This document shows positions 54,404 through 64,000 of a stretch of DNA of 64,000 nt, piece by piece. The DNA comes from Meloidogyne chitwoodi (Eukaryota; Nematoda; Chromadorea; Rhabditida; Meloidogynidae), in assembly GCA_015183035.1 (NCBI GenBank), contig JACZZP010000024.1, positions 62,001 through 126,000 of the forward strand, in the 5' to 3' direction. The notes beneath the pieces are model-generated. The model did no database searches, was not told the origin of the DNA, and saw only the letters and a program-made list of their open reading frames with translations. The position numbers and the translations under genes are program-made. Every line of letters starts with the position of its first letter. Position 1 is the first letter of the stretch.

Positions 54404-56863
54404 TCAAGTGCTCATACGCAGACTCTTGTGTCTCTGACTCTTGTGTCTCTGACTCTTGTGTCTCTGACTCTTGTGTCTCTGACTCTTGTGTCTCTGACTC
54501 TTGTGTCTCTGACTCTTGTGTCTCTGACTCTTGTGTCTCTGACTCTTGTGTCTCTGACTCTTGTGTCTCTGACTCTTGTGTCTCTGACTCTTGTGTCTCT
54601 GACTCTTGTGTCTCTGACTCTTGTGTCTCTGACTCTTGTGTCTCTGACTCTTGTGTCTCTGACTCTTGTGTCTCTGACTCTTGTGTCTCTGACTCTTGTG
54701 TCTCTGACTCTTGTGTCTCTGACTCTTGTGTCTCTGACTCTTGTGTCTCTGACTCTTGTGTCTCTGACTCTTGTGTCTCTGACTCTTGTGTCTCTGACTC
54801 TTGTGTCTCTGACTCTTGTGTCTCTGACTCTTGTGTCTCTGACTCTTGTGTCTCTGACTCTTGTGTCTCTGACTCTTGTGTCTCTGACTCTTGTGTCTCT
54901 GACTCTTGTGTCTCTGACTCTTGTGTCTCTGACTCTTGTGTCTCTGACTCTTGTGTCTCTGACTCTTGTGTCTCTGACTCTTGTGTCTCTGACTCTTGTG
55001 TCTCTGACTCTTGTGTCTCTGACTCTTGTGTCTCTGATTCTTGTGTCTCTGACTCTTGTGTCTCTGACTCTTGTGTCTCTGACTCTTGTGTCTCTGACTC
55101 TTGTGTCTCTGACTCTTGTGTCTCTGACTCTTGTGTCTCTGACTCTTGTGTCTCTGACTCTTGTGTCTCTGACTCTTGTGTCTCTGACTCTTGTGTCTCT
55201 GACTCTTGTGTCTCTGACTCTTGTGTCTCTGACTCTTGTGTCTCTGACTCTTGTGTCTCTGACTCTTGTGTCTCTGACTCTTGTGTCTCTGACTCTTGTG
55301 TCTCTGACTCTTGTGTCTCTGACTCTTGTGTCTCTGACTCTTGTGTCTCTGACTCTTGTGTCTCTGACTCTTGTGTCTCTGACTCTTGTGTCTCTGACTC
55401 TTGTGTCTCTGACTCTTGTGTCTCTGACTCTTGTGTCTCTGACTCTTGTGTCTCTGACTCTTGTGTCTCTGACTCTTGTGTCTCTGACTCTTGTGTCTCT
55501 GACTCTTGTGTCTCTGACTCTTGTGTCTCTGACTCTTGTGTCTCTGACTCTTGTGTCTCTGACTCTTGTGTCTCTGACTCTTGTGTCTCTGACTCTTGTG
55601 TCTCTGACTCTTGTGTCTCTGACTCTTGTGTCTCTGACTCTTGTGTCTCTGACTCTTGTGTCTCTGACTCTTGTGTCTCTGACTCTTGTGTCTCTGACTC
55701 TTGTGTCTCTGACTCTTGTGTCTCTGACTCTTGTGTCTCTGACTCTTGTGTCTCTGACTCTTGTGTCTCTGACTCTTGTGTCTCTGACTCTTGTGTCTCT
55801 GACTCTTGTGTCTCTGACTCTTGTGTCTCTGACTCTTGTGTCTCTGACTCTTGTGTCTCTGACTCTTGTGTCTCTGACTCTTGTGTCTCTGACTCTTGTG
55901 TCTCTGACTCTTGTGTCTCTGACTCTTGTGTCTCTGACTCTTGTGTCTCTGACTCTTGTGTCTCTGACTCTTGTGTCTCTGACTCTTGTGTCTCTGACTC
56001 TTGTGTCTCTGACTCTTGTGTCTCTGACTCTTGTGTCTCTGACTCTTGTGTCTCTGACTCTTGTGTCTCTGACTCTTGTGTCTCTGACTCTTGTGTCTCT
56101 GACTCTTGTGTCTCTGACTCTTGTGTCTCTGACTCTTGTGTCTCTGACTCTTGTGTCTCTGACTCTTGTGTCTCTGACTCTTGTGTCTCTGACTCTTGTG
56201 TCTCTGACTCTTGTGTCTCTGACTCTTGTGTCTCTGACTCTTGTGTCTCTGACTCTTGTGTCTCTGACTCTTGTGTCTCTGACTCTTGTGTCTCTGACTC
56301 TTGTGTCTCTGACTCTTGTGTCTCTGACTCTTGTGTCTCTGACTCTTGTGTCTCTGACTCTTGTGTCTCTGACTCTTGTGTCTCTGACTCTTGTGTCTCT
56401 GACTCTTGTGTCTCTGACTCTTGTGTCTCTGACTCTTGTGTCTCTGACTCTTGTGTCTCTGACTCTTGTGTCTCTGACTCTTGTGTCTCTGACTCTTGTG
56501 TCTCTGACTCTTGTGTCTCTGACTCTTGTGTCTCTGACTCTTGTGTCTCTGACTCTTGTGTCTCTGACTCTTGTGTCTCTGACTCTTGTGTCTCTGACTC
56601 TTGTGTCTCTGACTCTTGTGTCTCTGACTCTTGTGTCTCTGACTCTTGTGTCTCTGACTCTTGTGTCTCTGACTCTTGTGTCTCTGACTCTTGTGTCTCT
56701 GACTCTTGTGTCTCTGACTCTTGTGTCTCTGACTCAGCTCCTCAGCATGGCTTTCTTTTCTTATGGCTTCACTGGAGCAGCAAGGTTCGTCGACGTCCAT
56801 ATTTGAAACAAAAAATGCAGCAAGCAATGTTGTTTTTGTTGTTGTTTTGAAATGAAGTAGCAT
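54404..56863 (-). CDS. Possible repeat protein encoded by the 15-bp satellite (minus strand)
   Basis: An open minus-strand frame starts at 56863 (MLLHFKTTTKTTLLAAFFVS) and has a second ATG at 56800 (MDVDEPCCSSEAIRKESHAE). It then encodes about 154 copies of the basic pentapeptide SQRHK and stops soon after the array. A TATATAA box (about 56888-56894) lies upstream; with normal spacing, transcription would start near the first ATG, so the second ATG may be the real start, and the signal-like leader may be untranslated. The frame being open is not evidence by itself, because five of six frames are open in the array. One substitution in the array changes Ser to Asn. Low certainty. Confidence 0.3.
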   Translation of the reverse strand: MLLHFKTTTKTTLLAAFFVSNMDVDEPCCSSEAIRKESHAEELSQRHKSQRHKSQRHKSQRHKSQRHKSQRHKSQRHKSQRHKSQRHKSQRHKSQRHKSQRHKSQRHKSQRHKSQRHKSQRHKSQRHKSQRHKSQRHKSQRHKSQRHKSQRHKSQRHKSQRHKSQRHKSQRHKSQRHKSQRHKSQRHKSQRHKSQRHKSQRHKSQRHKSQRHKSQRHKSQRHKSQRHKSQRHKSQRHKSQRHKSQRHKSQRHKSQRHKSQRHKSQRHKSQRHKSQRHKSQRHKSQRHKSQRHKSQRHKSQRHKSQRHKSQRHKSQRHKSQRHKSQRHKSQRHKSQRHKSQRHKSQRHKSQRHKSQRHKSQRHKSQRHKSQRHKSQRHKSQRHKSQRHKSQRHKSQRHKSQRHKSQRHKSQRHKSQRHKSQRHKSQRHKSQRHKSQRHKSQRHKSQRHKSQRHKSQRHKSQRHKSQRHKSQRHKSQRHKSQRHKSQRHKSQRHKSQRHKSQRHKSQRHKSQRHKSQRHKSQRHKSQRHKSQRHKSQRHKSQRHKSQRHKSQRHKSQRHKSQRHKSQRHKSQRHKSQRHKSQRHKSQRHKSQRHKSQRHKSQRHKSQRHKNQRHKSQRHKSQRHKSQRHKSQRHKSQRHKSQRHKSQRHKSQRHKSQRHKSQRHKSQRHKSQRHKSQRHKSQRHKSQRHKSQRHKSQRHKSQRHKSQRHKSQRHKSQRHKSQRHKSQRHKSQRHKSQRHKSQRHKSQRHKSQRHKSQRHKSQRHKSQRHKSQRHKSQRHKSQRHKSQRHKSQRHKSQRHKSQRHKSQRHKSQRHKSLRMST
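54421..56733. repeat. 15-bp satellite GACTCTTGTGTCTCT, about 154 copies
   Basis: The unit repeats head to tail for 2.3 kb with only one base change seen (GACTC to GATTC at 55038). The left flank (54270-54420) holds decayed versions of the unit (ATGTCTCTTACTCAA and similar), suggesting the array grew from an older degenerate repeat. Uniformity implies very recent expansion, gene conversion or selection. Confidence 0.97.
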
Positions 56864-56869
56864 TAAAGA

Positions 56870-57430
56870 CTGATCAAAATACAGGGTTTATATAGTATCC
56901 AATTCAAGTTTATTTTCAAGTTCTAAGTTTATTTTCAAGTTTATTTTCAAGTTATAAGTTCAAACTTAAACTTTATTTCAAGTTGCAAACCCTACTATAA
57001 AAACCCCCCATTTTCACTTCCCCCAATTACTTGTCTATAAAAACCGGACAAACAAACAAACAGACAAACATTCTCAATTATATAATTAGATATTGATATT
57101 ATAAGATTATCTTAAATTTTATTAAATTTAATATTAAATTTTTAAATTATATTTTAATATACATATCGAGTTATAAAATTAAAAAATTTCTTTTTAAATA
57201 AATATATACTTGAAGAACATGCTTTTTGTATTTGAACATTAAATATAACTTCACATGTACAACTATTATTTTCTTCAATAAAAAATAATTTTTAATTTAA
57301 TTACAATTATATCATAAATTTTATTAATATTTTTTAAATTTCTTTTTCATAAATTTTGTTAATTTCATGACAATGTGTTTATATGTTTCAACAGATGCAG
57401 GATTTACAATTTATTCTTAAACTGCGTTGT
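56870..57430. other. Upstream region of the satellite ORF; minor repeats
   Basis: About 56900-56990: the word TTTATTTTCAAGTT recurs four times. About 57045-57070: ACAAACAAACAGACAAAC simple repeat. No gene is seen. Confidence 0.4.
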
Positions 57431-57437
57431 TTTTCAG

Positions 57438-57531
57438 CAGTATCTTCATCCTGAATCTTGGTCTTTTCTGACTTCGTGCTTCAGAAGGCCAAGAATCCGC
57501 GCAATTGCTCAAGCCAATTTATTATTAGGCT
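57438..57531 (+). CDS. Exon-like fragment, unidentified
   Basis: A TTTTTCAG acceptor is followed by 30 open codons of GC-richer, coding-like text (QYLHPESWSFLTSCFRRPRI, then RAIAQANLLLG) and TAA. No family is recognised. It may belong with the fragments at 58.2 and 59.0 kb. Confidence 0.35.
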
Positions 57532-58161
57532 AATAATACAATTTTTATTTTATTTTTTTCTTTTGATTGGTAGTTTTTGTTTGATTTTTTTGCACTTTTA
57601 AAATTTAAATAAAAATTTATTTTTATTTATTTATATATAAAAATTTTTTCTTTGTAAAAATTTCGACTTCACAGTTTCGACCTTGATAATGTTTTCTAGT
57701 CAATTGTTTTTTAGGTTCCAAACAAAATATACATATGTATATTTTTTGTTCATTTGTTAATGTATTGGAGTCATTTTGTTTGCTTTCACGATCCTAAAAT
57801 TTTTATTAATGATTAGACTTTTCGATTTTGCTTCCTTATAAACAAGAGACCTTAATTTTTAACATGCTTTTTCGTATTGTTCTTTTAAAGCAAAAAAAGG
57901 CTATTTTTTTAAAATTTTATTTAAATTTACTTAATAATTTTCTTTTACTTTTATAGTTCTTTTAGTATAGGGTTGATTGAAGCCATTTTACATATTTAAG
58001 TTTCAATCCATGCATTCATGAAGTATCATTAGAAGGTTCCATATTATATAATGTTGTTATTCCTAATATATTAGCATTAGTGTTGAGTATATTCATTTTT
58101 AGTTGTGAAATTAAGTATTTAGTTTTTTCAGGAATATTTTTAGAATTTCTAAATTGCTAAG

Positions 58162-58321
58162 CAGACTCGTTCATATTCGCCTTTAATCAACTTAGAAGGA
58201 TTTGGCAATGGCGGTTTTAATCGAAAGAGCAATCTTCCTCGGGAGTGACAAGGCAAGCGCCTACCGTACTCACCTGATTCGCCCGCAGGTGACTCTTACT
58301 AGTTATCCTCGGTCGACTTGA
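58162..58321 (+). CDS. Exon-like fragment, unidentified, with a frame change
   Basis: After a GCTAAG acceptor an open stretch reads QTRSYSPLINLEGFGNGGFN and RKSNLPRE up to TGA. The adjacent frame stays open for a further 25 codons of coding-like text (SDKASAYRTHLIRPQVTLTS, then YPRST and a stop). A one-base indel or an alternative splice would connect them. Base composition is distinctly GC-richer than the flanks. Confidence 0.35.
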
Positions 58322-59033
58322 TACCTTACGTTTTAAAAATTGTTTAAAATTTAATTTTAAATATTTTTAAAATTATTAATAGCTAGGCATCATGAATAGC
58401 TTAAAAATTACAAATTAAAATTTATTTAAAATTTTATGTTTCTTAACTTCTTTTCTTCTGAGGTTATTTCATTAGCTTTTTTTTAAATTAATTAATAATT
58501 TAAACATAATTATTTTATTTATAAAAAATATTAATAAATTACATATATTACAACATTTTTATTTTAAAGACATTTTTAAGTTAAACAATATCAACTTATT
58601 GTATTAAATAGTGAACTCTCATAAATCATATAATTTTGACTAATACTTTCCGCATTAATTTATAGGTGTTTTATACATATTTTTGCTAAAATTCGATTTT
58701 TTTGATATCGTTCATTTGCCGAATATACTTATTAAATTGTGGTGAAAAATTAATTTTAAAAATATAAAATAATTAAATATAAATTATTAAAATAATTATA
58801 ATTGTTAAAAAATAATTTTATAAAGTAATTTTTCTAATATTGTATCATTTTCGTGAATTTCGTCCATCCATTTTTAAGTTTTGAAAAAGTTTTGAAGGTT
58901 GGATGGTTAATTATGTTAAATGATAAATTATTTTAATAAAGTAAAAAATATTCTTTATTATTATTAAAATGTTGTAAAATTTGAAAAAAAATATTTTTAC
59001 TATAGTTAATTGTTTATATTTTCTAAAATTTAG

Positions 59034-59101
59034 TTCTGCGACTTCTAATTCGGGAAAGTGTGACAGGCCCATGTGCAAAGCAGTTAGATGTGTTAAGTAA
59101 C
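59034..59101 (+). CDS. Cys-containing exon-like fragment
   Basis: After AATTTAG an open stretch reads SATSNSGKCDRPMCKAVRCV, then Lys and TAA. It is short and unassigned, possibly the last exon of the gene suggested by the two fragments upstream. Confidence 0.3.
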
Positions 59102-59254
59102 ATCTACTCTACCTAAGGTTTGTCTTATATATTTTTAAATATTTAATATATTTTAAATTAACAAAATTGTGTTTTAATCGCTTTTATAATTAACAATTAA
59201 TAATAATTTTTGTATGATTTTTGTAAATTTTTGTGACATGTCCACCATCGCCCG

Positions 59255-59870
59255 TAGACGTTTTCTTCCTAAATCACTTTATTTTCTTTTAAAATTTTTT
59301 TTTAATATTTATTTATTATATCACATTATTATTTTGTATGATTTTTATTAATTTTTGAAAAAGGGAAAATTTTTTTTGTGACATGTGCCTTCTTTATTAC
59401 CACACGAAATTAAAATATTTATAAAAAAAATTTTTATCAAAAGGAATAATAATAATGGGGGGAAAAATTACATATTTATATGAAAAAATTGAAGTGTGCA
59501 ACCCTACTCTTTTTAGTACAAACAAGTTATTTATTAAAATATTTATTTATTTAAATATATTGGGGTGGCAACAATTGATAAGAGGGGCAAAAAGTAATAA
59601 AGGCGAGCGACTGGTTCTTTTTCGGATGGTTATATTTATATATAAACACCCAAAAAATGGTCCGATAAAAAATCGGGTGATTGGGGTACAAAGTATATAT
59701 AATTTAAAAAATACAATTCTATCACGTGAATTGTCACAGAAGGTTATATAATAAAATAAAGAAAAGTAATTAATTGTGACGTTCCTACGTCACAACATCT
59801 TCATAAATCACTATATTTTCTTTAAAAAATTTTTTTTAATATTTATTTATTATATCATATTATTATTTTA
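59255..59870. repeat. Direct repeat of about 85 bp flanking 0.45 kb
   Basis: The segment around AAATCACTTTATTTTCTTTT and AATATTTATTTATTATATCA at about 59268-59335 recurs at about 59806-59872. The interval contains a 98-codon open frame (59455-59751) with no recognisable family and text typical of AT-rich chance ORFs. Origin unclear. Confidence 0.5.
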
Positions 59871-59872
59871 AT

Positions 59873-62800
59873 TTTTTTACAAATAATTAAATATTTGGCT
59901 GCTTTTTTTTACAAGCAATATTGAGTGCGGGTAATATATCATTTTATTTTTGTAAATGTTATATCTTATCTTATTATATAATTTTTCCATTCCCATTTAA
60001 TTTTTGTTTTATTTTTTTAAATTTATTAAATCATCTGTGGTATAGACATGTTTTAAGGCACTCCATGTTGCTTCTATTCCTTGAGTATGAACTATTGGAT
60101 TGTTGGGGTTAACAAAATATATTTGATGATTAACGAATTATATTTTCAAATTACTTTCTGATAACAAAAGAAAGAATTAAAAAATAAAATAAAAAATAAT
60201 ATTAACAAATTTATAAAGGTAGCTAAAAAATAATTTAAAAAACGCTTTTATACCTGCCTTTGAAAAATAATTAAAAATTATTAAAATTAAATAGAATAAT
60301 AAAAATATTAAGTATTTATAATTTAAGTATTTATAATTTAAATAAAATAATTTTTAAATTTTCAATAGAATAAAAAAGTGTTGAAATTTCAGACAAATGT
60401 GAATAGAAATGTTTTAATATATTTTTTAACAAAATTATTTATTTAATTTTTGTATTTACTGGCACAATCTTTGTTACTCTTCTACTTACTATGTTCAATT
60501 GAAGTGTAATGTTATAATTATTATTATTAAATTATTATATTTTATTTTATTAAATCGCACTCGTGTGCTTGATAGCCGTCGACAGTTGCCACAATAGGCA
60601 ACTTTTTTAATATATAACTAAATTATTAAACTTCATTTTTAATTTAAAAAATTGTGTAATGATTTTAGATTATTCTTACAATTATTACCAACATTTATTT
60701 TAATGTTAAAATAATTTAAAAAATTTGATTTTCACAAAATAAGTTAAAAAATCACGTTAATATATTTAATGTAAAAAAATAAATAAAAATATTAGATATC
60801 ATTAAAACATTTTTATCTTTTTTTATTAATGTATTGAAGGTTTACGCACATTTGGTAAAACATTTAAAAATGATTGAAAAAATTTTTTTAAATAAGAAAA
60901 ATTTTTTAAAATAGATTTTAGGCAAATTTTAATGTTTATTCACTCTTCTATGTAGAAAAGTCTCGTTAACTTTTTATTTAATTTTATTATTATTATATTG
61001 CTGAAGGAATATTTTATTATCGAACTTAATTTTAACTTTAGACGTTACGGAAGCGCATTTCAAATTTGTTTATTCTGCACCCAAAACAGCGCTTTATTAT
61101 AAAAAATATTATAAACAATTTCTAATTTTAATAATTAAATTTTAATTATTTTATTATAATTTCATTCTTATTTTTTAAAATCTTTTTTGACTAAAAATTT
61201 TAAATTTAGCAGGATTTTATGGTAGCAAAATTTTTTAGCATCTCAATATTTTATTTTTTCAAAATAAAAATGGAAAAATAGAGGAAATTGTATTAGTGAT
61301 TTTTTGAATACGTTTGTTAATAAATTTTAATATTTTAAATTTTAGAAAAATAAATTAGTTATTATTAAAAAAATTAATAATTTTTTAAATTGAATTTTAT
61401 CGTTAAATAATTTAAATATTTATTTTATTTTTAGATAACTTTAATTTTACATGGTACAAGATGCTGATTCGTTATTGTCACTAGTTAACTGTGTCTCCAC
61501 TGACAAAAATTAAGAATTGCGTGAGGGTGTTAGTTAAATTTGACTCTAGATCAAACCTAGTTAAAACTAGATTCAAAATGGTCAACAATTAAAACTAGAT
61601 TCAAAATGGTCAACAAAATAAATTATTTACTAGCAAAAATAAATTATTATTTGTTTTATTATTTATATATTCTTGTTATAATATAATTTTAATAGTTTTA
61701 CACAATTAATAATACTTTAAAACTAATGTAAAAATTAATTCAAATTTATATTAGATTTATCATTCAGAAATTAAAAGTAATTGATGAAAAGTGTTGAATA
61801 TATGCTACAATTGAAAATGAAGCGCATAATTATTCTAGATTTAACTATATAAATATATTTCAAAAAAGTAAGATGATACGAACTAAATGATGAAACAGTT
61901 CGAATTAATGCTGTGGATGCTAATATTTTACATAATGAATTTTATATTTATAATTAACCAGTCTAGCCTTCATATAAAATAATGTAAAAGTGGAGAACCT
62001 TCGTCATATCTGATTTAAATAATAAATTATATTAAGAAGCAGAGTGGAAGTCAATGGAAATTAGTGCATCTAGGTTATTAAATGTTAATTAAATGGTAAA
62101 ACAGAAATTTTCAATTTTAGGGATCTATACTTGCTCATTATTTGTTGGAAAACTTCACCATAATGCTCGACTCATTTTAAAAATCTCATATAAATTTATT
62201 TTTCAAAATTTGCGTTAGAACTTCCATTGCCAATTTAGTTTCTTTTCTAATGAGAGTATGTGCTCTAATTTTTAATAAAATTATTGTAAAATTAACCTGT
62301 AATTCAAATAATAAAAATAAGTTTTATTTAAATTTTTTGTTTATTTATTGCTTTTATTTTTAATCTTTAATATTTAATTTATTATAAAATAATTCTAATC
62401 ATTAATTTAATTTAAAAAGGCTAAAAGCAATCTATCAATAAAAATTGCTTTAGAATATCTGTAAAGATTTTGCAATTTTTTAAATTTTTTACTAAAGATT
62501 TTAAAAATTAATTGATACATTTTGTAATTAATGTTTCTTAGAAGAGCATCTTGATTAGTCATTTTTAACGCTTTCTTTTGAATAATTTGTTTTATGCTTC
62601 TTTGAGTAAACCACTACTCAATTTCAATTTTTAATTTTTATTAAAAATAATTTATTAATAATTAATTAATTTGTTATTATTAATTTATGATTAATTTCCA
62701 TTTATATATGTATATTTATCAATAACGATGAAAATGCTGTGTTGAGGGCTTCTCACGTTCCAAAATTATCTTAATCCTGCCGCTACAAAAGCAAAAAATT

Positions 62801-62950
62801 TGGTTAATAAAGTAATAATTTTGTTTTTAACTATTTTCAATTATATCTTTAATGATTCATTTATTATATACTAATATTATGTTATTTTTAATAATAAAAT
62901 AATTAATATGTAGCACTAGCCTTCTTGTCGTTCGATTTTAATGATTATTT
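59873..62950. other. Long AT-rich region without a recognisable gene
   Basis: No coding region can be supported. About 61560-61616: a 28-base phrase (AAAACTAGATTCAAAATGGT plus CAACAA) is duplicated in tandem. Otherwise long A/T runs. Confidence 0.4.
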
Positions 62951-62957
62951 ATAATAC

Positions 62958-64000
62958 TTAGGTTGTAAACTAAATAATGAGCCCCCTTCCGTAACAATTA
63001 AATAAATATTTATTAAAATTCAACAAAATATAATAAAAATTCAAAATATGTACCATTATGATCTATAACATGTTGCCTTTTAATAGGTAAAAGATCAATT
63101 CCACGAGCATATAATTCGGAGTTTTTAGAGGCAAAATACAATCTAAGGTGATTTTCGATATGAGGGAGATCAACAAAATTTTTAACAGCTAAAAAATGAG
63201 CAAGAGAGACAAATAAGTGGTAATCTTATGGGGCACAATCAGGACTATAATGTGGATGAATGAGAGATTCCCAGCCTAGCTGGTTGATTTTCTGGAGAGT
63301 CGCATTTGCGACATGGGGTTTTGCGGTATCCTGTTTTAGGGTAATCCCGCGCGAAAATGCGCAGCAAGGTCAGGAGACCAGATTTTCTGCTGGAATCGAT
63401 TCAATTGGGTACACAAGTCTTGGTCCGAGATAGTTTGGCCAGTTGGAATTAATTTCCAGTTTATCACACCTCGTGCCATCACTAAAAGACAAAAAACGCG
63501 CGCTGGCACCAAGCCGGTTTGGGAGCCGAAACCAATGGTTGGCCATGGGTGAACCACTGTTTTTGTTTACAGGATTATTATATGAAACCCACTTCTCATC
63601 ACAAGTAACAATTCGATTCAAAAAAGAGGATTTATTGTGGCGAAAAAAGAGTTCTTGTGCAAAAGTGAGTTAGTGACTTTTTTGATTTTTCGCCATTTGA
63701 TGATGCATCCGTCTGCCCTTACTAATCTGCTTTCCCCCTTCATGTAAAATTTTGAAAATTTTTACGACTGAACAGCTGAATTCCTCTTCCAAGATGCGTA
63801 TGGTCTAAGTCGGATCGGACTCAATTCTAGTGAGAACAGAATTAATATCGACGGTTGTGGCCTCCCAGGGTGTACCTTGTCTTCCAGCTCCTCCTGACCT
63901 CTATTAAATTTTGAGAACCATCGCTTTGCCGTGGCATAAGCGACAACATCCCCGCCCATTGTTGTGCATATATTACGAAATTTTTCCTTTGCCGAGTGGT
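62958..64000 (-). mobile_element. Decayed mariner transposon, cut by the window end
   Basis: The end TTAGGTTGTAAACTAAATAA (62958 on) is followed by a broken mariner transposase on the minus strand. The C-terminal part near 63360-63180 shows QDTAKPHVANATLQK, then HPHYSPDCAP, a stop, and DYHLF. Further right are IVTCDEKWVSYNN (about 63600) and the N-terminal helix-turn-helix region with ATAKRWFSKFNRGQEELED (about 63930). These are the DEKW, D-A-PH and SPD-DYH landmarks of the D,D34D triad. Frameshifts and stops show it is dead. The other end lies beyond 64000. Confidence 0.88.

Noticed and set aside
54292..56850. Plus-strand open frames of 852 and 792 codons over the satellite (SDCV- and SLTLV-type repeats)
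   Set aside because: The 15-bp unit leaves five of six frames without stops, so openness means nothing. The plus-strand flanks are decayed repeat text and no promoter was seen on that side.
59455..59751. 98-codon open frame between the 59.2 and 59.8 kb direct repeats
   Set aside because: The composition is that of AT-rich chance frames, with no recognisable motif or promoter.
63443..63673. 76-codon plus-strand open frame in the mariner region
   Set aside because: It is antisense to the decayed transposase, which reads on the minus strand.

Overview
The window is a very AT-rich piece of nuclear DNA from a nematode. Genes are split by short introns (about 37-50 nt) ending in TTTTAG or TTTCAG, and two recognisable host genes have worm-type layouts: an ELO-family fatty acid elongase and a SMAD protein with only an MH2 domain. 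Base composition and the density of small DNA transposons would fit a tylenchine such as Meloidogyne, but I cannot name the species.

Layout. 1-5.1 kb: an unassigned host exon, then a frameshifted ELO elongase on the minus strand with a hairpin MITE in one intron. 5.14-27.71 kb: a Maverick/Polinton, a virus-like DNA transposon of 22.6 kb bounded by about 126-bp inverted repeats that are about 95% identical. It carries two small proteins, a spliced Cys-containing protein, the packaging ATPase, a small basic protein, a Lys/Pro-rich protein, a DD35E integrase with a chromodomain-like end, a penton-like protein, a pVI-like protein, a major capsid protein (one frameshift), a tandem-repeat spacer, a membrane protein, an adenain-type protease, a zinc-ribbon-like protein (minus strand), a multi-exon protein-primed-type PolB (at least two frame breaks), a free-standing Argonaute PAZ-domain protein (minus strand) and a small two-exon gene. 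Its right part holds minisatellites, a coiled-coil exon pair, the first half of a mitochondrial nicotinamide nucleotide transhydrogenase gene with its introns, a hairpin and two unknown genes. 27.7-39.6 kb: host intergenic DNA with exon-like fragments, a Cys-rich (RECK-like?) gene, minisatellites and GC-rich hairpins. 39.9-41.7 kb: the SMAD gene. 41.9-46 kb: hAT, mariner-like and Merlin-like short elements and a small coiled-coil gene. 47.5-53.0 kb: a secreted protein gene with a mariner-type and a Merlin-type insertion in its introns. 54.4-56.7 kb: a nearly perfect 15-bp satellite of about 154 copies. 57-59.1 kb: exon-like fragments. 62.96-64 kb: a decayed mariner transposon running off the end.

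How the genes work together. Inside the Polinton the replication (PolB), integration (integrase), packaging (ATPase) and capsid/maturation genes (capsid proteins, protease) form the usual Polinton set, and most point one way. Two additions stand out. One is an intact, intronless gene for an isolated PAZ domain, the part of Argonaute that holds the 3' end of small RNAs; it sits behind a GGGCGG/TATA promoter like those of other genes of the element. The other is a truncated cellular nnt gene between the inverted repeats. The PAZ protein is the best candidate for an undescribed function: an element-encoded modulator of host small-RNA silencing. That role is inferred from the domain and the context only.
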